Origin: Riptortus pedestris
Taxonomy: Eukaryota > Arthropoda > Insecta > Hemiptera > Alydidae
DNA length: 64,000 nucleotides
Direction of reading: 5' to 3'
Assembly (NCBI GenBank): GCA_019009955.1
Contig: CM032230.1
Coordinates: 19,565,001-19,629,000, forward strand
Shown in pieces: positions 11,917-22,395 of the stretch (the stretch's first letter is position 1; the number at the start of each line of letters is the position of its first letter). The translations under genes were made by a program, and so were the position numbers. The notes beneath the pieces were generated by a model. It worked only from the letters and a program-made list of their open reading frames with translations. It was not told the DNA's origin and did not search any database.

Positions 11917-11995
<79 letters not shown>

Positions 11996-12709
11996 CTGTT
12001 AACGCTCTAGCGGTCGCAATTTTTGTTTGATGTTACAAAACTTCATATTTAAGCGTTTTAAAAGAAAGATCAAGTTCGTTAATGGCTGAAATCGGACTAG
12101 TTAGTGAGGGGGGGGGTTTAGAGGGGGGATTTTTGAAAATTCGAAATATCTACATTATTATGCGTCGGATCGAAAAATTGTGTAGAATCAATCTTATTGC
12201 AAATTAAATTTACTATAAATATTGTTATATACATTTATTCTCTATCTTGAATATTAACCGAGATATTTGCATTTGTATGCATGTGTGTGGTCGGCAGGAG
12301 TCGGCTATGTTCGGGACTCTCCGCCGAGAGCTAGTGCGGGCCGTTTCGGTAACTATTCGTTCCTCTACTGCTATTGTTATTAGGCGGATTTCTCTATTGT
12401 AAAACTTCACGTGGGAAATCTGCTTAGTTTACGCTGCCCCTGCGTGACGGACTTTTTAAATTTCCGACCTCCCCCTTCCTATTCCTCGTTCTATTTAAGC
12501 TATTAACGAATATGAACGTTAGAGTTAAATTAAACGATAAAATATTATTGGCATTGATCAAATAATTATTCTCGAGTCAAGACCAGAAAATCTTGATTTT
12601 TCACCACACTACATATTAGCATGTAGCTTACACATTAAAAGTTTAATGAAGAGAATATTTATTATTTACGCTTTGAAAAATATGGTTCTTGATATAACAA
12701 CTTACGGTG

Positions 12710-13028
12710 AACATGACGGGTAGGAGCGGTGGTTTACTGAAGCATGAACATGCCTAGGTTAATATTGAAGATAGTGAAAAAAAAACATACATAACAATAT
12801 TTATAGGAAATTAAATATTCAATAAGGTTGGTTCTATACACTTTTTGGACCCAACGCATAGTAACGGAAATATATTCAAACCCCCCCTCCCCCCCCATGG
12901 CCCGATTTGAGCCGTTAACGAACTTGATGTTTATTTTTACAAAAATCGTTTAAATATCGATGTTGTTGACTGTTGAACTATCAAACAAAATTTGCGACTG
13001 CTTGAGTGTTAACTGACAAATATATAAA
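12710..13028 (-). mobile_element. HINE internal fragment
   Basis: Read on the minus strand it shows TTTGTCAGTTAACACTCAAGC, the GTTCGTTAACGG motif, a poly-G run and AATATTAACC, i.e. the middle module without either end. Confidence 0.7.
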
Positions 13029-13029
13029 T

Positions 13030-14149
13030 CTACATTCATCTTCCAGATAAAATCGATAGACATGGAGGAAAGGTTTTGAAAATAGCGCCCTTGGATTTGT
13101 TGTAGCTGTCGGAAATGCAGGAACTCGCATTGCTAACACGAAATAGAATACTATTGATACAGTAGTCTTTGTGTGCAATTCTAAATGTAATAAATTGTTA
13201 TAATAAGATGAAGGAATAACCTGTAACTAGGCTGTAATCTTTCAGGACTCAATCTTCCAATTCTTTCACACTTTTTTCTTGTAGGCACGTCGAGTTTCAT
13301 TGGGTGATGAACTACAAGTTTAAAGTTGTTCTGGCCACCTGGACTCAATTCAACGATTTTGACACTGGTGAGCCTTTTACGTGTCAATTCGACCGAAGAG
13401 TGGATGAACCTTCTTGCTTTGAAACAAGAGTTAAAGAATCTGGTTTTCTTTTAGGGAGATGTGAAGTTCTCAATTCCCGTAACGATCCTGCATTCTCTTC
13501 TCGTCTTATCAATTCCTATCCTATTTTTATTTGATAATGTGATCATTTCTCCTTGTATTAACCCCTTATATTGAGTGACTTGGCTCAGCTGCGTGGTTAG
13601 TTCTTTTTATTGGCTTAAAACTTGAGACAACATCTTATAAATGATTTTTTGAGCCAAATTACATAGGAAGAGAAAGTCTGTTGCTTATATAAATGATTAG
13701 TGCTTCTTCTTATCTATCCAGCTTTATATCTCATTCTCAAAGTTGGGGGATGTATCCTCGCCTATGGAAGTTTTTCTTAAAGAAGGTTTTATGATTTTAT
13801 TTACAGATGCCTTTCAGTCCTTTTTTTACTTTGTTGCCTTTTGCTCTCTGGGACCTGCTCTTCATTACTGCCCCTAAAACGATCAAGAGATAACTCCTTT
13901 TCCGTCCAACACCTCCTCTACATCTGAATCTTCAGTGTCACCCTTCTCTTAGCTTGTTTAAGATTTCATCTACAGCTTTGTTGGTATCCTGAAACTCTTT
14001 TTTGTTTTCTTTTTCTGAGATTGAGTTGTTGATTTTTGGGTCACGATTTGAGTGTCAGGGGTGTGGCTCAATGGACCCCGACAGGTTCCTCAAATACCTC
14101 TTTTAAAGCATCATAATCATTAGCCTCAAGGTGGGGAGGGGTGATTTTT
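13030..14149. other. No gene recognised
   Basis: AT-rich sequence with only short open frames (up to 76 codons). None shows a motif that I recognise, and I see no tandem repeat or splice-site-flanked exon. Confidence 0.5.
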
Positions 14150-14314
14150 CTTCTATTCATGAGTTTCCGCCGAAAGCTAGTTCGGGTGTTTCCATAACAG
14201 TTTGGATCTCGTGAAATTGGTTTAGAGACTCGTTACTACTACTGTTACTAGTATGCAGATTTCTCTGTTCACTTGTGAAATTTGCTTACATTACGCAGCC
14301 CCTGAGTGACGGGC
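14150..14314 (+). mobile_element. HINE 3'-end fragment
   Basis: It contains the GAGTTTCCGCCGAAAGCTAG segment of one HINE subfamily and ends in GCAGCCCCTGAGTGACGGGC. The 5' half is missing. Confidence 0.75.
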
Positions 14315-15798
14315 TTTTGGGCTCTTGAGTCCCTTTTTATTCACACCCATGTTCAAAGCTGGATGATATGATGATAAGCTACAGTTGTCTTCAGCGCTTC
14401 GTCTGGTCATCCGACACAGCGAATTACAATGCTAGAGACTCTTTTTCCAAATCGCATGGCTTGTCAGGAACTGAGTGAGCGCTCTTCTGATTCGCTTAAT
14501 TGTTGAAACAATAGCTTTTTCGGAGTATTCTAAGAATCAATCACTTCTCAACAGACGACAAAATCATAAAGTTCATATCTTGGTGTAAGTTATAGATACG
14601 AACTTTAAGAATTTTACTTCTTTTGGATCTAATGAAACAAAGCCAGACATGGTCAGATAACCTGGCTCCTCTTATATGGAACTTGTAAAACTCATATTGT
14701 AGATGACAAATTGTTACCATTATTTCAAACTATCCAAAATGTAATTATTGGATGTACTAAATCATCCGTCATCTTCATCAATAACACAAATGATCTGTTA
14801 CATGAACAGCAAATGTGCAGTTATTAGTTTGGCTAACGCAATACATAAGCTTTTATGTTTAGAATTTCTTTATCGTAAATGAAGCTACATAATAATGGTT
14901 TCCCGTCGAAATAAAGAGATTGAATTTGGGAAAGCACTTAAGAATCCATTTATTGAGATCAAATTAATCATATTTATTAGTTTTAGGCATGAAGAGTTGA
15001 ATGTCTATTGGATGAATATTGACGAATTTATTATCGTTCTTGTCGTCAAATAAATCTAATTTCCCGTCAAAATGTTAATACCGGGGAAATAATGTAATCA
15101 AATTTTGTTCAGGCTGTCTGATGTAATACCATAGAAGAATGTCTAAGGTGTTTCTCGAAGTCGGAAGCAATTAGAGAATTAACTACCAGTCTTAGTCCGT
15201 TTATATAAAAATGGTATCCCTCCGGAATTAAGAATTATGATTATTCTGCTCCCCACTAATATCCGAGGTACAGGAACATATTTGCACACAAAATTCGTTT
15301 CATATATAAATATGAAATACATATAGTTAGTTTTTAGGAATATACATGAAGTTTCATTCATAACTTGGTTTTGTTTCTTTTTATAGCACATTATATAGCA
15401 ACCAAAAATCGGATCTGACTTTTGAAATAAATGAATGAAAGCAACATTTTAGGGCTGGAAATGTGATTCTGAACACATTTCGTTCTTTGTATATTTTCAA
15501 TCAAAATTAATTCAAATCAATATTAAGAAAGATATTGCTTAATAGATTTCTTGTCTGTTAAAACAAAATATGTTCACTTCATTTTCAGGGTAAATCGAAT
15601 ATTAACGAAAACGTTTTGACATTGTAGTAAACTAAACTACTTAAAAATTCGAATTCTCATACAGCCTTGGAATAATTGACCTAAATATATAAAAGTGCAT
15701 ACATCTCTTTGTACCGTGTAATATAATAACAAACGTGCGAACAGATCTTCAGACAAGATTTTCAATTATGATGACTAAATCGTAAAAAAAAAAATTAT
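14315..15798. other. No gene recognised
   Basis: Unique-looking AT-rich DNA. No open frame over 70 codons and no repeat family shared with the rest of the window. Confidence 0.5.
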
Positions 15799-16636
15799 GG
15801 TACTCATGACGCGAATTTCGTTACATTCAATACCCACCATCGATCCTACCCAGGAGATGACGAAAATGAGGTCCGTTCAAAATTATATATATATATATAT
15901 TTGTCTCTTACCAATCTGGCGGTCGCAACTTTGGTTTAGTCGTTACCAAACTCGGTATGTAATCGATTTATGTAAAAAGGAAGATCCAGTTCATTAATGG
16001 CTGAAATCGGACCAGTGCGAGGGGGGGGGGGGTTTAAAGGGGATGATTTTCAAAAATTAGAAATATCTCCGTTACTATACGTCGGATCGAAAAATTGTAT
16101 AGTATCACTCTTATTGCAAATTAAATGTCCTATAAATATTGTTATATACATTTATTCTCTATCTAAAATAGTAACCGAGATATTTGCATTTTTCAGTTTT
16201 CAGGCTTCAGCAAACCGCCACTTCTACTCATGTTACATAAACAATACTCTGTTGCATAATAAATCACATTATTAGAAGTTTAAATACCAAAAATTGTATT
16301 CAAGAGACCTTTATTATATGAGATACATGCAAATATGTCCCAGCGACCCCCCCCCCCGTCGTAAGGTTTGGACAACTAAAATTTGATTGTTTGAGACAAC
16401 AATTATTCTGTGTTTTCCGGTTCCAATTACTATTTCCGGTGTGAAGCGGCAGACCCGTTTGTTTACATTTCTAATCTAACGCTTCCTGTCGGCAGGTTAT
16501 TGCAATTGGATGAAACATTTTTTATTTCAGTTAGTATTTATTCACGGTGCTGTAGTTTTACCAGTATGTAGATTTATCTATTACTAAACTTCACGAGGGA
16601 AATCTGCTTAGTTTACGCAGCCTCTGCGTGACGAAC
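15799..16636 (+). mobile_element. HINE copy, 5'-truncated
   Basis: It enters the family sequence at TACTCATGACGCGAATTTCG, without the terminal palindrome, and runs to GCAGCCTCTGCGTGACGAAC. The long variant of the middle module (TCAGCAAACCGCCACT... and a C-run at 16346-16356) is present. Confidence 0.85.
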
Positions 16637-16644
16637 TTTTTTCT

Positions 16645-17273
16645 TTGATCGTTACGAAACTCAATATTTAACCGTTTTATGTAAAAATCATGAAGATCAA
16701 GTTCGTTAATGGTTGAAATCGGACTAGAGGGAGGGGGGATTTTTGAAAATTCAAAATATCTCCTTTATTATGCATCGGATCGAAAAATTGTATATAACCA
16801 ATCTTATTGCAAATTAAATATACTATAAATATTGTTATATACATTTTTTCTCTATCTTGAATATTAACAGAGATATTTGCATTTTTATGAAGTCTGTGCT
16901 CGGGTATAGTTCGCATTAGGTCGGCCATTTCCGTCATTACTCGGCTCAGGTGGAAGCTTCTTCTAACCTTACTGTCGTTTCTAACCTTACCTTACCTTCC
17001 TTACTTTGTGTGATTTATGCAAATACGTTCTGTTCATCCGCCCCCCCCCCCTTCTTTAGTTCTAGGACTACTAAAGTTTGAGTTATTAAAATATAAATTA
17101 TTCTTACAATTCAGAAGTCGTTTCAGTTGGAATTTATTTTAATTAACTGAATGATTTCTCATCACCGTTTGTATTTAATCACGATGGTATTGTGTTACCA
17201 GTATGCAGATTTCTCTATTGTAAAACTTCACATGGGAAATCTGCTTATTATACACAGCCCCTGCGTGACGGAC
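16645..17273 (+). mobile_element. HINE copy, 5'-truncated, abutting the previous one
   Basis: It starts abruptly at TTTGATCGTTACGAAACTC, just after the 3' end of the preceding copy, and ends in CCCCTGCGTGACGGAC. The head-to-tail arrangement without a 5' end suggests partial duplication or insertion with a 5' deletion. Confidence 0.85.
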
Positions 17274-17414
17274 TTTTTTAGATTGTCACACATAATAGAT
17301 TGTAGTTAAGATGCTGTTGTTGGCTGAATCATTTATCGGGGATCTTACTCATACCGTGGCATCAGAAAATGTGGTGAGATGTGATGAAAACCTCCTTTCT
17401 ACTGATAAAATTTT

Positions 17415-17872
17415 AGCAGATTTTCCTTACGAGAAATCAGCTATTCAGATCGTACTCATGACGCGATTTTCGAAAAATTTCTTCAAACGTCCATCGGTCC
17501 TACCCAGGAGATGAGGAAAATGAGGTCCGTTCAAAATTATATATATATTTGTCTGTTAACGCTTTAGCGGTTGCAATTTTCGTTTGATCGTTACCAAACT
17601 CGATATTTAAACGTTTTATACAAAAAGACAGGTAAAGTTCGTTAACGTTAACATACGTCAGAACCAATCGTATTGTAAATTAAATTTTGATATTTGCATT
17701 TTTATTAATTCTAGCGGACGAAATGAGGTCGGCTAACTTCGGGTCTAGTCGTGAGTTTCCGTCAAATGCCAGTTCGGCTGATTCCATATCTGTTCGACTC
17801 TCGTGAAATTTCTCTATTGTAAAATTACACGTGAGAAATCTGCTTAGTTTGGGCAACCTCTGCGTGACGGAC
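17415..17872 (+). mobile_element. HINE copy, both ends present, internally shortened
   Basis: The 5' end AGCAGATTTTCC and the 3' end AGAAATCTGCTTAG ... TCTGCGTGACGGAC are both recognisable. The total of 458 bp is shorter than the usual 630-710; part of the middle module, including the poly-G run, is deleted. Confidence 0.85.
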
Positions 17873-17984
17873 TTTATTTTTACGTCTCCGCTTAAATATT
17901 CAGTTTAATAATGATTTTACAAAAATTAGAACTGCCAGAGAGAAAACTGGCAATATATTTATATGTATGTTATATGTATATCTT

Positions 17985-18435
17985 TATATACAAAATTCTA
18001 CTCTACGTGTGTCTGTCTCTGAACTGCTCCTAAAATGCAAGACCGATTTCAATGATTTTTTTTTGTACGCGTTAGGGTGACGCCCTGGTTGGTTTAGCGT
18101 CACAAATTAGCCAGGCAGTTGGAGCAGGATTGGGGGTCGTAAGGAGGGCAAAAATTAAAAATAGCAATATTTCGTTTCCTATTGGTTTTTTTCGGCAAAT
18201 ATGCAGAGGTTATAAAGTGTTTTATTTTGTTATTTAGAGTAACTTTTATTATATTCACTTTTGTCGTACAAAAATGTATAAACGAGATTCACACTAAAAC
18301 AGTAAAGTGGGAGCCAACAATTTTATTGGGTACCAACGATTGAACCGAACTTAATAAAACTAGGTATGTGAATTAGCATTAATTCTTCCATGGTTACGTA
18401 TAAGCTATATTAAATTTTTTAGGTTCGAACGGGAG
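17985..18435 (+). mobile_element. Helitron-like repeat fragment (second family)
   Basis: It shares TATTTCGTTTCCTATTGGTT, GTTTATTTTGTTATTTAGAGTAAC and ACTTTTGTCGTA motifs with the elements at 39828 and 40945. It has no open reading frame and fuses at 18436 to HINE sequence. Confidence 0.7.
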
Positions 18436-18705
18436 TGGGAGTTTACTGAAGGCCGAAAACTAAAAAACGCAAATATCTCGGTTAATATTAAAGATAATGA
18501 AAACATGTACATAACTACATTTATAGATCTTTTAATTTGATAAATGATTAGTTATACACACATTTTCGATCCTACGTATAGTAACGAAGATATTTGGAAT
18601 TTTCAAAAGTACTCTCCTTTAACCCCCCCCCCTCCCACTAGTCCGATTTCAGCCATTAACGAACTTGATCTGTCTTTTTACATAAAACTTTAAATATGGT
18701 GATTA
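18436..18705 (-). mobile_element. HINE internal fragment joined to Helitron-like DNA
   Basis: Minus-strand HINE middle module with its C-run at 18624-18635 and the GTTCGTTAATGGCTGAAATC motif. It has neither end, and it joins the preceding repeat at a shared GGAGTGGGAG-type sequence. Confidence 0.75.
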
Positions 18706-19227
18706 TTACGACTGCCAAATTATTTAATTAATACATTATAATATTATTCATGAAATAGTCTTTAATAACATTGGAATTATAAGCGTCAATATTAGTTGTC
18801 AACAGAATGGTGTTTTTAATGTTTTTGATTTTGGTTCCACTTTCTCTGAAGTAACTTTGGTTGAACATTCCCTAAATATAGTGTAAATTCTAAGCATCAC
18901 GTTGTAATCGTTGATATTATTTTTGTGAACTTTTTCCTTGTTACTAAACAATCTTCCAGCTATATTTCCATCACTAGAAGTGCTAACATATTAATCATCT
19001 ATTAACCCTCGTTCATTTCACTGAAAATTTATTTTAGTTATTTTTTGAGTGGTCTAGAAAAAATGTCTTACTTAATAGAGCCCTGAAAGCGTGAAAGCCC
19101 TGCAATATATTCTTTATTTGTTAAATTTCCTAATACAATTCTGTTATTTTGTCCACACGTATTCGATTTTTACTAAACGTATTTAAAATACATTTTTTTG
19201 AGTTATCTTTAAAAAATTAAATTATTT
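18706..19227. other. No gene recognised
   Basis: AT-rich DNA without a recognisable repeat or open frame. Confidence 0.5.
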
Positions 19228-19431
19228 AATAACGTTCGCTTTTTTGTAACTAATGCTAATTGTGATGGGTTATCTACAGGTTACCACCCTTGCCTAGCTG
19301 GGTGGGACTAAGTATTTTATTTAATGAATTTCTTCACTAAATGAATTCCCTTGCCCAGGTGGGAATCGTACTCACCACTCTTGCTTTACCATGTGAGGTA
19401 AAGGTCAACTCTTTAACTCAGTTATCTTTAG
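19228..19431 (-). mobile_element. tRNA-derived SINE
   Basis: On the minus strand the unit begins with a tRNA-like head whose B box reads GAGTACGATTCCCACC (family form GAGTTCGATTCCCGCC). It continues through CAGGTTACCACCC and GGCTAATTG-type body sequence, and ends in an AT-rich tail. Five other copies occur in the window, mostly in this orientation. Pol III transcription is inferred from the B box only. Confidence 0.78.
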
Positions 19432-19790
19432 TATATTCATATTTATTTGGCCAACATTGTTTAGAAGGATAGCTAAATAATTATTCGCCAAACATGCGTG
19501 ACACCAAACAAACAAAACAAATAAATAAATAGTATTATTACTCCTAAAATTTTATTGATAGGTACTTGTAGAGCGCCAAGTGTAGGCAAAGTCCAAGATT
19601 TTTTCATTGTGACATTGCAGCTTGTGATGCTGAAGATCCACCCTAACATAATTACAAAATACAAATTGATACATATTCATCTAAGACCTTCATTGATAGT
19701 TCTCCTTTGTGTTGTGTTTGTCGTCCAATAGTAAAGTGATCCAATAACTGTAATCTGCAATGCTTATCGTGCTTCATTTTAATGCTTCAT

Positions 19791-20657
19791 AGTTCTAAAT
19801 CCTGCCCAATACTTCATAGTGCTTCCAATGTAAGCAACCTGTAATGATGACAGTCATTCATTATAAGCAATCGCTATGCTTTATTGTGCTATATTGACAT
19901 TTACAATGCTTCATAGTTCTAAATCCTGCCCAATACTTCATAGTGCTTCCAATGTAAGCAACCTGTAATGATCACAGTGATTCATTATAAGCAATCCCTA
20001 TGCTTTATTGTGCTCTATTGGAATTTACAGTGTCTAATAGTTCTAAATCCTGCCCAATACTTTATAGTCCTTCCAATGTAAGCAACCTGTAATGATCACA
20101 GTGATCCATTATATGAAATCTATATGCTTTATTGTGCTCTATTGGAATTTACAGTGTCTAATAGTTCTAAATCCTGCCCAATAGTTCATAGTGCTTCCAA
20201 TATAAGCAACCTTTAATGATCACAGTGATCCATAATATGCAATCGCTATGCTTTATTGTGCTCTATTGAAATTTACAATGCCTCATAGTTCTAAATCATG
20301 CCCAATACTTCATAGTGCTTCCAATATAAGCAGCCTTTAATGATCACAGTGATCCATTATATGCAATCGCTATACTTTATTGTGCTCTATTGAAATTTAC
20401 AATGCTTCTTAGTTCTAAATCCTGCCCAATAGTTCATAGTGCTTCCAATATAAGCAACCTGTAATGATCACAGTGATCCATTATATGCAATCTCTATGCT
20501 TTATTGTGCTCTATTGAAATTTACAATGTCTCATAGTTCTAATCCTGCCCAATAGTTCATAGTGCTTCCAATATAAGCAACCTGTAATGATCACAGTGAT
20601 CCATTATATGCAATCGCTATGCTTTATTGTGCTCTATTGACATTTACAATGCTTCAT
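19791..20657. repeat. 124-bp tandem array
   Basis: The landmark AGTTCTAA recurs at 19791, 19915, 20039, 20163, 20287, 20411, 20535 and 20658, i.e. six exact 124-bp steps and one of 123. Units differ by few substitutions. A common building block, TGCTTTATTGTGCTCTATTG, relates it to the 66-bp array downstream. Confidence 0.95.
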
Positions 20658-21371
20658 AGTTCTGGATAGTGCATCATCTAGTTCTAGTCATTCTAGTTAT
20701 AGTGCATCATTCATATGATATCGTGCTCCATTCTAACTGATCTGCAATACTCACAGTGCTCTATTGCATGTACTCCTGAATGCTTTATAGTGCATCATTC
20801 ATATGATATCGTGCTCCATTCTAACTGATCTGCAATACTCACAGTGCTCAGTGTTCTATTGTATGTACTCCTCCATGCTTTATCGTGCCCCATTAATAAG
20901 TAATTCACAGTGCTTCAAAGTGCTTTATCACATATACTCAATGCTTTATAGTGCATCATTCTGTGTTCTCTGATATTGTGTAGCATGCTCCATTCTAACT
21001 GGTCTGCAATGGTTTTCGTGCTCCATTCTTTGTAATTTACAATGTTTCTGTTTTAAGTCATTCCAAATACTTTATAGTGCTTCCAATGTAAGTAATTTAC
21101 AATGCCTCAGAGTTTTAAGTCATGCCCAATACTTTATTCAGTAATTTTAACATACATTGCTCAGTTTTCTATTATGTGTAATCCCCAATGCTTTACTCCG
21201 CTTCATTCTGTTTGACCTAAAATGCTTTATCGCGGACCATTATATGTAATCCAGAAGTTCGTCATATTTCTAAATCATGCCAATTACCTCATAGTGCTTC
21301 TAATATAACTAATCTACATTGCTCATAGAGCTCCATTATTAGTTAGTAGTTTAATATACAATGTCCATTTT
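20658..21371. repeat. Degenerate satellite transition
   Basis: Diverged units built from TGCTTTATAGTGC, CTCCATTCTAA and CTGCAATACTCACAGTGCT words, without a constant period. It bridges the 124-bp and 63/66-bp arrays and looks like the older part of the domain. Confidence 0.8.
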
Positions 21372-22395
21372 TTTTATTATATGTAATCCGCAATGCTTTT
21401 TCGTGTTCCATGCTGTGACCTACAATGCTTAATAGGCTATTATGTGTTATCCGCAATGCTTTATCGGGTTCCATGCTGTGACCTACAATGCTTAATAGGC
21501 TATTATGTGTTATCCGCAATGCTTTATCGGGTTCCATGCTGTGACCTACAATGCTTAATAGTCTTCTATTATCTGAAATCCGTCTTGCTTTATCGTGTTC
21601 CATGTTGTGGCCTACAATGCTTAAGAGACTTCTATTGTATGTAATCTGTAATGCTCCATCGTATTCCATGCTGTGACCTACAATGCTTAATAGTCTTCTA
21701 TTATCTGAAATCCGTCTTGCTTTATCGTGTTCCATGTTGTGGACTACAATGCTTAATAGTCTTCTATTGTATGTAATCTGTAATGCTCCATCGTATTCCA
21801 TGCTGTGACCTACAATGCTTAATAGTCTTCTATTATCTGAAATCCGTCTTGCTTTATCGTGTTCCATGTTCTGACCTACAATGCTTAATAGTCGTCTTTT
21901 ATCTGAAATCCGTCGTGCTTTATCGTGTTCCATGTTGTGGACTACAATGCTTAAGAGACTTCTATTGTATGTAATCTGTAATGCTCCATCGTATTCCATG
22001 CTGTGACCTACAATGCTTAATAGTCTTCTATTATCTGAAATCCGTCTTGCTTTATCGTGTTCCATGTTGTGGCCTACAATGCTTAAGAGACTTCTATTGT
22101 ATGTAATCTGTAATGCTCCATCGTATTCCATGCTGTGACCTACAATGCTTAATAGTCTTCTATTATCTGAAATCCGTCTTGCTTTATCGTGTTCCATGTT
22201 CTGACCTACAATGCTTAATAGTCTTCTATTATATGTAATCTGTAATGCTCCATCGTATTCCATGCTGTGACCTACAATGCTTAATAGTCTTCTATTGTAT
22301 GAAATCCGTAATGCTCCATCGTGCTCCATGCTGTGACCTACAAAGCTTAATAGTCTTCTATTATCTGAAATCCGTCTTGCTTTATCGTGTTCCAT
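21343..22395 (-). other. Open frame of 22-residue repeats across the satellite (probably not a gene)
   Basis: A 350-codon frame consists of about 16 repeats of M-E-H-D-K-A-R-R-I-S-D-N-R-R-L-L-S-I-V-G-H-S or its M-E-Y-D-G-A-L-Q variant. The unit length is a multiple of three, so a frame stays open wherever the repeat is stop-free and length-perfect. The plus strand is also open across several units. There is no initiation context, signal peptide or splice evidence. I regard it as a by-product of the repeat period. Confidence 0.2.

Larger units (their letters stand above)
11231..11921 (-). repeat. Probable solo LTR inside a TA tract
   Basis: On the minus strand it runs from TGTTGCGAAAATTAAATA to CGAAACA, so it has TG...CA termini. 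It contains a TATA box (CTATAAAAAGG at about 11704-11714), a possible initiator TCAGTTT about 30 bp downstream, and AATAAA signals near the 3' end: promoter-like and polyadenylation-like order on one strand. The target duplication is hidden by the TA repeat. A fragment with the same first 95-130 bp lies at 46520-46651. The retrotransposon class is unknown because no internal region is present. Confidence 0.7.
11099..12452 (+). mobile_element. HINE copy carrying a solo LTR in its TA core
   Basis: The 5' end (AGCAGATTTCCCTTAAGGGA) is at 11099, and the 3' end (GGGAAATCTGCTTAG ... CCCCTGCGTGACGGAC) closes at 12452. The TA core is interrupted by 691 bp of foreign DNA (11231-11921) and continues on the other side, so the insert went into the TA repeat after this HINE arrived. 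Confidence 0.85.
10798..12560 (-). mobile_element. Older HINE copy in inverse orientation, split by another HINE
   Basis: Its 3' end is at 10798 (GTCCGTCACGCAGGAGCTGCG, minus strand). The middle module runs to 11098, then the plus-strand HINE 11099-12452 interrupts. Its sequence resumes at 12453 with the C-rich tract and a degraded form of the GTTCGTTAATGGCTGAAAT motif on the minus strand. It is the inverted counterpart of 8430-9986, about 0.8 kb away. The right-hand limit is approximate. Confidence 0.65.

Noticed and set aside
13304..13534. 76-codon frame preceded by a TTTTTTCTTGTAG acceptor-like sequence at 13285
   Set aside because: No homologous motif, no convincing donor, and the acceptor-like string is common in AT/T-rich DNA.
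19473..19664. Hydrophobic 63-codon minus-strand frame, possible small membrane protein
   Set aside because: Hydrophobic short frames are expected from AT-rich DNA; no signal, no repeats of the frame, no family.
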